The notes below the pieces were generated by a model. That model did no database searches and was not told the DNA's origin. It saw nothing but the letters and a program-made list of their open reading frames with translations. Shown here piece after piece: positions 7,541-15,485 of a stretch of 64,000 nucleotides of DNA (positions within the stretch are counted from its first letter, which is position 1; each line of letters starts with the position of its first letter). A program made the translations under genes and the position numbers. Source of the DNA: Arthrobacter agilis (lineage in GTDB: Bacteria; Actinomycetota; Actinomycetes; Actinomycetales; Micrococcaceae); the NCBI RefSeq assembly GCF_030816075.1, contig NZ_JAUSXO010000001.1, forward strand, positions 1,922,001 to 1,986,000. Reading direction: 5' to 3'.

Positions 7541-7957
7541 ATGCCCCGTGCTAAGGCCCCTTGCGGGACGTATTCGGCCTACAAACGGCATCTCCGGGAT
7601 GGCGAGGCCGTGGATGCGGCTTGCCGGCAGGCTTCGGTGGACCGTTCGCGGGACCAGGTGCGTCAGCGGCGTGAGGACGAGCCCACGGCTGCCGAGAGGC
7701 CTCCTGCTGAGGCTCCGAAGGCTGGGATGACCCGTCAGCAGTCGCTGGAGTGGAATCTGCGCCTGGTGGAGGCCGCGATGGGTGACGTCGAGCCGTCGAA
7801 GCTTGCCCCGCTGTCCAAACGCCACTCCGAGCTGCTGGTAGAGCTCGCTGGCCTGAGTAGTGGCGTGAAGGAGGTCGACCCGTTCGATGAGTTCTTCAAC
7901 GGCGACCTCTCCAACGTTGTTGGGTTCCCAGCGCCCAAGGATCGAGAAGCGTCCTGA
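7541..7957 (+). CDS. Terminase small subunit
   Basis: 138 residues. The N-terminus has a degenerate copy of the Cys motif seen at 4165 (APCGTYSAYKRHLRDGEAVD), then a charged linker and a helical segment (MTRQQSLEWNLRLVEAAMGD). That layout and its position directly before the large terminase fit a DNA-recognition small subunit of actinophages. It starts with AGGAGG seven bases before the ATG. Its 3' end overlaps the large-subunit frame by up to 71 bases. Confidence 0.75.
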   Translation: MPRAKAPCGTYSAYKRHLRDGEAVDAACRQASVDRSRDQVRQRREDEPTAAERPPAEAPKAGMTRQQSLEWNLRLVEAAMGDVEPSKLAPLSKRHSELLVELAGLSSGVKEVDPFDEFFNGDLSNVVGFPAPKDREAS

Positions 7958-9398
7958 TTCTGTCGGCACGCTCGGCCCGAAGGTCTCACAGTTCGCGAAG
8001 CTGTGCGGGATCCTGCTCGATGACTGGCAGTCGTACGTCATCGACGGGCTGTTCGCGGTGGATGAGTCGAACGAGTGGGCGGCGACAGAGTTTGGAGTTC
8101 TCGTTGCCCGCCAGAACGGCAAGGGCGAGATCCTCGTCGCCTACGACCTGGCTCACCTGTTCCTCTTCCCGCGGCTGGACCGGCGGCGGAAGTCGATCCT
8201 GCACACGGCGCACGAGTTCAAGACCGCGATGGACGGGTTCGACCGGCTCCGGGGAGTCATCGAGTCCGTTCCGCGCCTAAATGAGCGTGTGGAGCAGATC
8301 TACAAGGGCAACACCGCCGAGATCCTCCTGAAGCGGCAGCCGGGGCAAAAGAGCCTTGGTAACCGCATCAAATTCGTGGCCCGGTCCAAGAACTCGGGCC
8401 GCGGCTTCTCCGCCGACGTCATCGTGTACGACGAGGCCCAGGAACTGGGCGTCGCAGCTCGTAACGCGCTCACCTACACGCAGTCAGCGGTCCCGAACCG
8501 GCAGGAGCTCTACACGGGCACCGTTCCCGAGGAGGGCCTGAACGACTCCGAGGTGTTCGAGGGTGTCCGCGACCGCGGCCGCTCCCCTGTACGCGATCGG
8601 ACGGGCTGGGCGGAGTGGTCCCCGGAGGGTTCAGAAGACCCGGACCTCGCCGACGTTATCGACCTCTCGAGCGAGCAGGTGTGGGCCGATTCGAACCCTG
8701 CGAAGGACATCCGGATCCGGACGGAGACGATCGCCGAGCAGCACGTTCGGGCAGGGGCCGATAAGTCCTCGTTCGCCCGGGAGCGGTGCAGCGTGTGGCC
8801 GAATCGGCGCCCGGAGCAGGAAGCCATACACAACGAGGTCAAACTCGACGTCTGGAACGGCTCTGCAGACGCTTCGGCTGTTCTGGGGGACCCCCCGGTG
8901 CTGGCGATCAGCCTCGGCAGGGGCGGCGGGTACGCGACAGTGTCCGCTGCGTCGAGGTCCGGCGACAGGATCTTCGTTGAGACCCGCGACACCCGCGTGC
9001 AGACGCTCTGGGTGCCTGCAGCGGTCGCTGCGATGGTCAAGGACCTGAAACCGGCGCTCGTGGTCCTCGATGAGAAGAACTGTGGGCCGATCCTCACGGA
9101 TCTCACGGCGGCCGGCGTGAAGTACATGGCCGTGAATGCCGGCGAGGTCGCTGGGGCGTTTGGCTCGATGGTCGAGTCCATCAACGCTGGCCTCGTCGTC
9201 CACCGCGGGCAGGACGACCTCCTGCAGTCCCTTCGGCACGCGACCACCCGACCACTTGTCGGCGGACTCACGTGGGACCAGTCTGACCCGACCGAGCCGA
9301 TCACGCAGATCCAGTCCGCGACCCTCGCGCACTGGGGCGTCAAGAAGGCAGAAGCCAACCCCGCGAAAGAACCGGGCGTAGTGACAGGAATCAGGTGA
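7887..9398 (+). CDS. Terminase large subunit (ATPase/nuclease)
   Basis: Packaging motor of 503 residues. The adenine/Walker A region is VLVARQNGKGEI (about residues 70-82) and Walker B is DVIVYDEAQEL (about residue 178-188), followed by the coupling TGTVPEE. Acidic nuclease residues are expected in the C-terminal half (AISLGRGGGY, VVLDEKNCGP). The ATG at 7887 overlaps the small subunit and has no good ribosome site; TTG at 7917 or 7920 are alternative starts. It is followed four bases later by the portal gene. Confidence 0.92.
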   Translation: MSSSTATSPTLLGSQRPRIEKRPDSVGTLGPKVSQFAKLCGILLDDWQSYVIDGLFAVDESNEWAATEFGVLVARQNGKGEILVAYDLAHLFLFPRLDRRRKSILHTAHEFKTAMDGFDRLRGVIESVPRLNERVEQIYKGNTAEILLKRQPGQKSLGNRIKFVARSKNSGRGFSADVIVYDEAQELGVAARNALTYTQSAVPNRQELYTGTVPEEGLNDSEVFEGVRDRGRSPVRDRTGWAEWSPEGSEDPDLADVIDLSSEQVWADSNPAKDIRIRTETIAEQHVRAGADKSSFARERCSVWPNRRPEQEAIHNEVKLDVWNGSADASAVLGDPPVLAISLGRGGGYATVSAASRSGDRIFVETRDTRVQTLWVPAAVAAMVKDLKPALVVLDEKNCGPILTDLTAAGVKYMAVNAGEVAGAFGSMVESINAGLVVHRGQDDLLQSLRHATTRPLVGGLTWDQSDPTEPITQIQSATLAHWGVKKAEANPAKEPGVVTGIR

Positions 9399-9402
9399 GA
9401 GC

Positions 9403-10737
9403 GTGGCCCTTAGCAGCAGCGAGCTTTCCGCTCTCATAAGCGACGGCGACATGATGAAGGGCGCCCGCACACAGTGGGCCCGCCTCCGATGGCTGCAGAA
9501 GAGCATCGAGGGCGGCCTGAACAAGACGTGGATGCCCGAGAACGCTGACACCGAGTACAAGGACCTCCTCACGAAGGCCCGCTCCCCCTGGCTGCTGTTC
9601 GTCCGCGACTGCATCGCTCAGGGCACGGCCATCGACGGGTACTCGCATGACGGGACGTGGAAAGAGGCATGGCAGGCCAACGGGATGGACGCCCGGCAGG
9701 TCGTCCTGAACCGCGAGGTCATCGGCCTCGGCTATGGGTACCTCCTCGACCTCCCCGCGGAGGGCGACGGCGTCGTGATGCGGCCTCTGTCGGCGCACAC
9801 CACGTACTCGACCAAGGACGACCCGTGGGACGACTCCCCCACCTACGCCCTGCACAAGGTCAGCGACAAGCGGTGGATGTTCTTCGACTCCGAGGGCCAG
9901 TACACGATCACGGGCACCCCGCAGAAGATCGAGAAGCTCGAGTTCGTCGCCCACGAGATGGGCGTCAACCCGGTCACGATGATCGCGAACGAGTTCGCCA
10001 TGGATGGCTTCCCGAAGTCCTCCATTGAGCCGGCCATCCCGGTCTACAAGCGGATTGTGGACGCCACGTTCACCCTGCAGATGGTGCAGCGGTACGGCGC
10101 GTTCCCGCAGAAGAACCAGTCCGGCGGGAACATCGCCAAGGATGAGGCCGGGAACGCGATGGTCCGCCCGTCCGTGGACTCGCTCCTGCACTCAACGGAC
10201 CCGGAAACCCGGTGGGGGTCGTTCCCTGCGTCGGACATCAAGCAGGTCGCGGACGCCGTCGACACGCACATCAAGCACCTGTCGGCCGTCTGCCAGGTCC
10301 CACCGCACTACCTGCTCGGCGCGATCGTGAACATGAGCGCGGAGGGCATCGCGGCCGCCGAGTCCGGCTACTTCCGGAACATCGCCGACCACCAGGTCGT
10401 CATGGGCGAAGGGTACGAGCTCGCGCTCCGGAAGGCCGCGGCGATCCTCAACTACGACGACGCCGCATCGGATACCTCGTCGCAGGTCCACTGGGCCGAC
10501 ACGTCGACCCGCTCCCTTGCGCAGATCAGCGACTCCATCGTGAAGCTCCAGACCGTTGGTGCGCCGCTGGAGATGCTGTTCGCGATGATCCCGGGCTGGT
10601 CGAAGACCGACGCCCTCGAAGCCGCCGAGTACGTGCGGGAGAACGGCACCCAAGCCCTTCCCGCCGCCGTCCAAGCGAACACCCAACAGACCCTGCAGGG
10701 CCTCACGGACCTGCAGCAGCAGAACCCACCCGAGTAA
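9403..10737 (+). CDS. Portal protein (SPP1 gp6 type)
   Basis: 444 residues forming the dodecameric DNA gate at one capsid vertex. Recognisable portal features are the early helical wing, LNREVIGLGYGYLLDLPAEG, and the long C-terminal stem region with MSAEGIAAAESGYFRNIADH. The start is GTG with GTGAGAG just upstream. Its location between terminase and scaffold is canonical. The C-terminus is Gln-rich (LTDLQQQNPPE). Confidence 0.9.
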   Translation: MALSSSELSALISDGDMMKGARTQWARLRWLQKSIEGGLNKTWMPENADTEYKDLLTKARSPWLLFVRDCIAQGTAIDGYSHDGTWKEAWQANGMDARQVVLNREVIGLGYGYLLDLPAEGDGVVMRPLSAHTTYSTKDDPWDDSPTYALHKVSDKRWMFFDSEGQYTITGTPQKIEKLEFVAHEMGVNPVTMIANEFAMDGFPKSSIEPAIPVYKRIVDATFTLQMVQRYGAFPQKNQSGGNIAKDEAGNAMVRPSVDSLLHSTDPETRWGSFPASDIKQVADAVDTHIKHLSAVCQVPPHYLLGAIVNMSAEGIAAAESGYFRNIADHQVVMGEGYELALRKAAAILNYDDAASDTSSQVHWADTSTRSLAQISDSIVKLQTVGAPLEMLFAMIPGWSKTDALEAAEYVRENGTQALPAAVQANTQQTLQGLTDLQQQNPPE

Positions 10738-10807
10738 CGGGGACGCAGTCACGGCGGCTGCTCAAATCGCCGGTCATATCGACGGATTCACGGAAGAAGG
10801 AACCCAC

Positions 10808-11395
10808 ATGGGCGACACCCAGGGCACCGAGGGCCAGCAGCAGCCCGGCGAGCAGGCCGGACAGCAGCAGGAGAGCGCATTCACGCCTCCCGCGTCACAG
10901 GCTGACCTCGACCGCATCATTCAGGACCGCGTGGCACGCGAACGCAACAAGTTCGCGGACTACGACACCCTGAAGGCCAAGGCCACCGAGTACGACCAGT
11001 TCAAGGAGTCCTCCAAGACGGAGCAGCAGAAAGCAATCGACGCTGCGAAGGCTGAGGGCGCCAACGAGGTCACAGGGAAGTTCACCACCCGGATCGTGAA
11101 CGCCGAGATCAAGGCCACTGCGGCCTCTCTCGACTTCTCCGACCCGAAGGACGCCATCGCCCTGTTCGGTGACATCAGCACCGTCGAGATCGGCGACGAC
11201 GGACCTGACGCGAAAGCGATCAAGGACCGCCTCGAGGCGATCGCGAAGGACAAGCCCTACCTGCTCAAGACCACCGGCGGCCCGGCCGTCCGGCAGCGCC
11301 CGAAGCCCAAGCAGGGTTCCGAATCGACTGAAACCAAGCCCGCGGGGAAGTCCCGTGCGGCTGCTGCGCTCCGCGAATACCGCGGCGGCCAGTAA
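10808..11395 (+). CDS. Capsid scaffold protein
   Basis: 195 residues. The Gln/Gly-rich N-terminus leads into an acidic-basic helical region (DRIIQDRVARERNKFADYDT, then LKAKATEYDQFKESSKTEQQ) typical of phage scaffolds. The basic C-terminus (KPAGKSRAAAALREYRGGQ) would contact the capsid protein. GAAGGAA lies upstream of the ATG. It is located between portal and major capsid. Confidence 0.85.
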   Translation: MGDTQGTEGQQQPGEQAGQQQESAFTPPASQADLDRIIQDRVARERNKFADYDTLKAKATEYDQFKESSKTEQQKAIDAAKAEGANEVTGKFTTRIVNAEIKATAASLDFSDPKDAIALFGDISTVEIGDDGPDAKAIKDRLEAIAKDKPYLLKTTGGPAVRQRPKPKQGSESTETKPAGKSRAAAALREYRGGQ

Positions 11396-11423
11396 CCTCC
11401 CCCGTTCTTGAAGGAGAACCACC

Positions 11424-12344
11424 ATGGCTATCACCCGAGCTGACATTGCTGCTCTCATCGAAGAGGAGTACAGCGACACCCTCCTGAACCGCGCCGCAGC
11501 GACGTCGACCGTCCTGTCCGCGTTCACGACCGTCCCCATGGGCGCGAAGGTGCAGAACATGCCTGCACTGGCGACCCGTCCCACCGCATCGTTCGTCGGT
11601 GAGACCGCGGCGACCCGCAAGAAGCCGAACACGAAGTTCTCGTTCGAGAACAAGCGCCTCGAGGCGCAGGAGATCGCCGCGATCATCGTCCTCAACGAGG
11701 AAGACCTCGAGGACGCCACCGACGACCTGCTCGCCAACGCCGCAGCGCTCGGTGGCGAGGCCGTGGGTCGCACCCTCGACGGCGCGGTCCTGTTCGGCAC
11801 CGGCAAGCCCGCAGCGTGGACGTCCCCGGACCTCTTCGCCGCTGCGACGGCCGCCGGCCAGATCTACCAGGTGGGCGCCGGTGAGGACGACCTCGTCGGG
11901 TCGATCTTCCAGGCAGCCGAGTCCGTGGATGACTCCGGGGCCAACCCGGACGCGTTCCTCGCCCGCGGCGGGTTCAAGTTCAAGCTCGCGAACCTCCGCA
12001 ACGCTGACGGCTCCCCGATCTACCTGCCGTCCCTGTCCTCCGCCGCGGGATCCGTCGACAACGTCGCCGGCCTCGACGCGTACTGGAACAAGAACGGCGC
12101 GTGGGACCGCACCAAGGCCCTCGGCCTCGTCGCGGACACGTCCTCGGTCCTCATCGGTGTCCGCACCGACATCCAGGTGAAGTTCCTCACCGAGGCCACC
12201 ATCGACGGCGTCAACCTCGCGGAGAACGACCAGGTCGCGCTGCGCTTCCGGGCCCGGTACGCCTACACCCTCGCCGACGTCGTCGGCACCGAGGGCACCC
12301 GCCACTCGCCGGTCTCGGCGCTCACTGCAGCATCGGGGGCCTGA
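11424..12344 (+). CDS. Major capsid protein (HK97 fold)
   Basis: 306 residues with the order expected for actinophage capsids: an N-terminal arm (ITRADIAALIEEEYSDTLLN), an E-loop region with NMPALATRPTASFVGE, and a P-domain including AQEIAAIIVLNEEDLEDATD. No long cleavable N-domain is seen, consistent with the separate scaffold gene. It has a strong ribosome site (AAGGAGAACCACC). It forms the icosahedral shell. Confidence 0.92.
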   Translation: MAITRADIAALIEEEYSDTLLNRAAATSTVLSAFTTVPMGAKVQNMPALATRPTASFVGETAATRKKPNTKFSFENKRLEAQEIAAIIVLNEEDLEDATDDLLANAAALGGEAVGRTLDGAVLFGTGKPAAWTSPDLFAAATAAGQIYQVGAGEDDLVGSIFQAAESVDDSGANPDAFLARGGFKFKLANLRNADGSPIYLPSLSSAAGSVDNVAGLDAYWNKNGAWDRTKALGLVADTSSVLIGVRTDIQVKFLTEATIDGVNLAENDQVALRFRARYAYTLADVVGTEGTRHSPVSALTAASGA

Positions 12345-12346
12345 TC

Positions 12347-12652
12347 ATGCCCAACGTCGAACTGAAGCACGAGAAGTCGGGCCGGACGGTCGTCGTTGAC
12401 GAGGATTCGGCCCCGTTCTACACGGAACGGGGCTGGGCCGAGGACACGTCCGCTGCCGACGCCGCGGAGGCCGAGAGGGCCGCCAAGGAAGCGGAAGAGG
12501 CAGCCAAGGCTGCGGAAGCCGAGAAGGAAGCTGAAGCGGCCAAGGCCGCGGAAGCTACCAAGGAAGCGGAGGGTGACAGTGGAACTGACTCTGGCGAAGG
12601 TGACACCCCTCCTGTCAAAACCACCAAGCGCGGCGCAAACACCGCGAGTTGA
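12347..12652 (+). CDS. Small Ala/Glu/Lys-rich head protein
   Basis: 101 residues: a short beta-like start (NVELKHEKSGRTVVVDED, GWAED), a roughly 45-residue helix of Ala/Glu/Lys repeats and an acidic Gly/Asp tail. Such proteins follow the capsid gene in many actinophages. The stop/start distance to the capsid gene is two bases. Its last 74 bases also encode the start of the next gene in another frame. Confidence 0.65.
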   Translation: MPNVELKHEKSGRTVVVDEDSAPFYTERGWAEDTSAADAAEAERAAKEAEEAAKAAEAEKEAEAAKAAEATKEAEGDSGTDSGEGDTPPVKTTKRGANTAS

Positions 12653-13034
12653 GGGTTGGGTCGCTGCACTGAAGGTGCTGCTCGAGCGGCGGTACGGGGC
12701 GAGCCTCACGGCTGACCTCGAACCGCTGTTCCTCGTGACAGTCGCCGACGCAGTGCAGCGGCGTCTCGACAAGCTCAAGCAGATGATCGACTCCGAAGGG
12801 GCTGGCCCGTTCTCCGCACGGTGGAACTCGGCCAGCTCCCTTGGGGCGTGGTTCCTGCCCGCCGAGCTCGAAACCCTCGACTCGATCACCGGGAACACCG
12901 GCACCCGCACCTACCGGACGCCGGCGCCGGACCACATCCGGTTCAACAATCGGGTCGACACGTACGAGCCGGAGACGGAACTCGAGGACATCGCGAACGA
13001 AGCCATCGGGGAGGACCATGTTTCCCCTGCCTGA
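12579..13034 (+). CDS. Head-tail connector (gp6/adaptor type)
   Basis: 151 residues, mainly helical (AALKVLLERRYGASLTADLE, then VADAVQRRLDKLKQMIDSEG), ending with VDTYEPETELEDIAN. It fits the adaptor that binds below the portal. GTG at 12579 is chosen because GGAGGG lies just upstream and the more distal frame is an Arg-rich shadow of the previous gene. It overlaps that gene by 74 bases and the next by 17. Confidence 0.65.
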   Translation: MELTLAKVTPLLSKPPSAAQTPRVEGWVAALKVLLERRYGASLTADLEPLFLVTVADAVQRRLDKLKQMIDSEGAGPFSARWNSASSLGAWFLPAELETLDSITGNTGTRTYRTPAPDHIRFNNRVDTYEPETELEDIANEAIGEDHVSPA

Positions 13035-13368
13035 TGGTGAGACGGTCGTCCGGGTGCGCCGGCGGCTCGTCCTCGACCCGTACTCGAACGAGCAGACGCT
13101 CGGTGACTGGTCGGATCCTGACAGGCTGACGGTGGAGGGCGTGGCGATCGCTGCGTCTTCCACCGTCGAAGCGGTCAACGATTCCCGATCCCAGGTCATC
13201 ACCCAGATGAGCATCTACTGCGGTCCCGACGAGGACATCCGAGCCCACGACCGCATCGAGGCCCGGAGCGGGCTGTGGGAGGTCCAGGGCGACATCCTGA
13301 CCAGCCCGAACCCGTTCACCGGCTGGTCACCGGGCAGCGAGTTCGCCATCCGGAAGGTGGACGGCTGA
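13018..13368 (+). CDS. Head-tail stopper/connector protein
   Basis: 116 residues, predicted mostly beta: ETVVRVRRRLVLDPYSNEQT, then MSIYCGPDEDIRAHDRIEAR and a closing SEFAIRKVDG. Size and location match the stopper proteins of siphoviruses. The ATG at 13018 has GGGAGGACC directly before it. The stop overlaps the next start (TGATG). Confidence 0.65.
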   Translation: MFPLPDGETVVRVRRRLVLDPYSNEQTLGDWSDPDRLTVEGVAIAASSTVEAVNDSRSQVITQMSIYCGPDEDIRAHDRIEARSGLWEVQGDILTSPNPFTGWSPGSEFAIRKVDG

Positions 13369-13643
13369 TGCCTTTCGAACCCAACGACTCGTTCTTCTCC
13401 GAGATCGGTACCGGGCCCGAGCTGACGCAGATGTGCGTCGACAAGGCCGAGCAGATCCGCTCTGCTGCTGTGTCGTCCGCCCCGGTCGACTCCGGCGCAT
13501 ACAAGGGCAGCATCACGGTAAAGGTGAAGCGCAGCGCACGACGGAACGTCGCGGTAGTCGAGGCATCGGACCCGAAGAGCCTGCTCATCGAGTCACGGAC
13601 CGGGAACATGGCTAGGGCGGTCAGGGGCGTGAAGCGTGGCTAG
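13368..13643 (+). CDS. Neck protein (HK97 gp10-like)
   Basis: 91 residues with a helix (LTQMCVDKAEQIRSAAVSSA) followed by APVDSGAYKGSITVKVKRSA, the signature of HK97 gp10-like head-tail joining proteins (P-V-D-S/T-G followed by basic beta strands). The stop overlaps the GTG of the next gene by eight bases. Confidence 0.7.
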   Translation: MPFEPNDSFFSEIGTGPELTQMCVDKAEQIRSAAVSSAPVDSGAYKGSITVKVKRSARRNVAVVEASDPKSLLIESRTGNMARAVRGVKRG

Positions 13644-14043
13644 CGTCATTCATGCAGACCTCGAGCTGTGGCTGACCGGGTACATCCGCCGGGAACTAGC
13701 CCTGCGCCCCGAGGCGTACGCGGCCGGGGTGTTCGTATCCGACGAGTTCCCCAGCCCAGCCAAGCCCCGCACGGTGGTCGTCCGGTACGACGGCGGCCCG
13801 GACACGTCCGTGGTCACCGCTGAGGCCGCTGTGGGCGTCACGATCCTCGCCGCGAACAAGCAGGAAGCGGCGAACCTGTCCCGCCTGGTCGCCGCGATCA
13901 TCCGCGACTGTGCCCGGGTCGAGCCCGGCAACCCAGTCGCCGCGGTGCTCGGGGTGAACGGGCCCTACAAGGCGCCCGAGGAATCGACCCAGTCCCGGCG
14001 GTACCTGACCGCGACCCTGTCCGTCGTCGGACAGCCCCTCTAG
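13636..14043 (+). CDS. Tail terminator protein
   Basis: 135 residues with an alpha/beta pattern: ADLELWLTGYIRRELALRPE, TVVVRYDGG, AAVGVTILAANKQEAANLSR and a closing strand YLTATLSVVGQPL. This is the usual layout of the tail terminator that caps the tube before joining to the head. GTG start inside the previous gene. A 72-base gap with AAAGGAG leads to the tail tube gene. Confidence 0.65.
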   Translation: MASVIHADLELWLTGYIRRELALRPEAYAAGVFVSDEFPSPAKPRTVVVRYDGGPDTSVVTAEAAVGVTILAANKQEAANLSRLVAAIIRDCARVEPGNPVAAVLGVNGPYKAPEESTQSRRYLTATLSVVGQPL

Positions 14044-14115
14044 CCCCATCACAGCAATACCCTCCATCCCGGCCGTCCAAACGTGGGCGGCACTTCCATT
14101 CAAAGGAGCCTTGTC

Positions 14116-14682
14116 ATGGCGAATGACGTAACAAAAGTTGGAGTGCCGGTCACTGGTTTCATCGGCCTCGCACCCTTCGGTACCGACATCCCGTCCCCTT
14201 CCGAGGGAGGTGTCATCGGCTTCACCCTGCCGGCCGCCTACAAGGTGCCGGGCCTGTTCACCACGGACGGCGCCCCCGAATGGGCCATGGAAGCCGACGG
14301 GGACCCGATCGAGTTCTTCCAGGAGGGCTTCTCGATCCCGTCCGGCCTGGCGAACGTCACGATCAGCGTGACCCTCGCCCAGACCGACCCGGTCGTCCGC
14401 GAGCTCACCCGCGGCAAGACGTACGACGCGAACGGCTACATGACCGTCGACGGCGGTGGCACAGACGTCAAGTACGTCGCGTTCACGGAGATCATCTTCA
14501 AGAACGGCGCCATCGAGCGACGCGTCGCCCCCAACGTGTCCATCCAGTCCGTGACGGAGCAGCGGAACACCCGCGGCGAGGTCCGCGGCACGGAGGTCGT
14601 CTTCAACGTCTCCCGCTCCGAGGAGCTCGACAACGACCACTTCGCGGAGTGGAACACCCTCGCCGTCGCGGCTGCCGGCTAA
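14116..14682 (+). CDS. Major tail tube protein
   Basis: 188 residues, beta-rich. It opens MANDVTKVGVPVTGFIGLAP and ends with ERRVAPNVSIQSVTEQRNTR, then VVFNVSRSEELDN, typical of siphovirus tail tube subunits. The ATG at 14116 has CAAAGGAG upstream; the in-frame ATG at 14083 lacks a ribosome site. Its place between connectors and the frameshifted chaperones is canonical. Confidence 0.85.
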   Translation: MANDVTKVGVPVTGFIGLAPFGTDIPSPSEGGVIGFTLPAAYKVPGLFTTDGAPEWAMEADGDPIEFFQEGFSIPSGLANVTISVTLAQTDPVVRELTRGKTYDANGYMTVDGGGTDVKYVAFTEIIFKNGAIERRVAPNVSIQSVTEQRNTRGEVRGTEVVFNVSRSEELDNDHFAEWNTLAVAAAG

Positions 14683-14701
14683 CCTCCGGCCCCTTCTAGA
14701 C

Positions 14702-14740
14702 CTGTGGCCCGTGTCCCTGATGGGTGGACACGGGCCACAG
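14702..14740 (+). terminator. 15-bp perfect hairpin after the tail tube gene
   Basis: CTGTGGCCCGTGTCC (14702-14716) pairs perfectly with GGACACGGGCCACAG (14726-14740) around a 9-base loop. There is no T-run, so it may be a partial terminator or an mRNA-end stabiliser that sets high tail tube expression. Confidence 0.65.
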
Positions 14741-14778
14741 CTACACCCATCGCACCCATCACCAGCTAGGAGCCCATC

Positions 14779-15171
14779 ATGACCGACCCCAAGAAAAAGC
14801 CCGAACCCGGCCCCAAGCCGAAGTTCCAGGTGGTCGAAACCAACCTGAAGTGCCAGACCTACGACGGCGAGAAGTCCGTCAGCCTCCTCGTCCCGTTCGA
14901 TCGCCTCATGCAGATGATGAAGATCGATGACGTCGAAGAGACCGAAGCGCCCGAGTTCATCATGAACAGCATCATGTCCGAGGACGACGCGAAGATGCTC
15001 CGCGGGCTCTCCGATGGTGCCGAAGCCATACAGATCCTCATGCAGTTCTCCGAGGCCCTCGGCAAGCGGTTCGGAGCGAGCCTGGGGGAATCGCAGGGCT
15101 CCTCAGACTCATCGGGGAGCACCGACCAGCCCTCACCTACGACTTCCGGCACCGATTCGGAACCTCAGTAG
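14779..15171 (+). CDS. Tail assembly chaperone, short form (gpG-like)
   Basis: 130 residues. The acidic helical region (FDRLMQMMKIDDVEETEAPE, then SEDDAKMLRGLSDGAEAIQI) is followed by a Ser/Asp-rich tail. It precedes the tape measure gene, as lambda gpG does. A GGGGGAA run near codon 103 permits a -1 shift into the frame that continues to 15482. AGGAG lies upstream of the ATG. Confidence 0.85.
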   Translation: MTDPKKKPEPGPKPKFQVVETNLKCQTYDGEKSVSLLVPFDRLMQMMKIDDVEETEAPEFIMNSIMSEDDAKMLRGLSDGAEAIQILMQFSEALGKRFGASLGESQGSSDSSGSTDQPSPTTSGTDSEPQ

Positions 15172-15482
15172 GCGAAGTCGGCAAGAGCATCCCCTTCCCT
15201 GAAGCGATCGACCTCGTCGCTGAGCTTCAGAAGGACCAGAGCTCCCACTTCTTCGCTTCGCTCGCGGGCTGGAAGTACCCCATGAGCCGTGAAGAGTTCT
15301 ACGCCGGCATGACCCTCCTCCGGGTGCACCAAGCCACCCGGGGCGAGAAGGAACAGCCGCTCGAGCTCGACTGGCCGTGGCCCGACGCCGAAGCCGAAGT
15401 CACCGACGAAGAACGCGCAGTACTCGTGCAGCGACTCCGCGCTTCCAGCGCTTTCGCGCAGATCCGCAACCCTGAGGAGTAA
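14779..15482 (+). CDS. Tail assembly chaperone, -1 frameshift product (gpG-T-like)
   Basis: Joining 14779-15090 to 15090-15482 gives a protein of about 234 residues. The downstream frame has no stop from 15063 to 15479 and encodes protein-like sequence (LLRLIGEHRPALTYDFRHRF, FASLAGWKYPMSREEF). It has no start codon with a ribosome site before 15282. The slip site is probably G-GGG-GAA at 15084-15090. Conserved -1 shifts at this locus are established for siphoviruses; the exact site here is inferred. The stop lies three bases before the tape measure GTG. Confidence 0.8.
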
Positions 15483-15485
15483 CCC

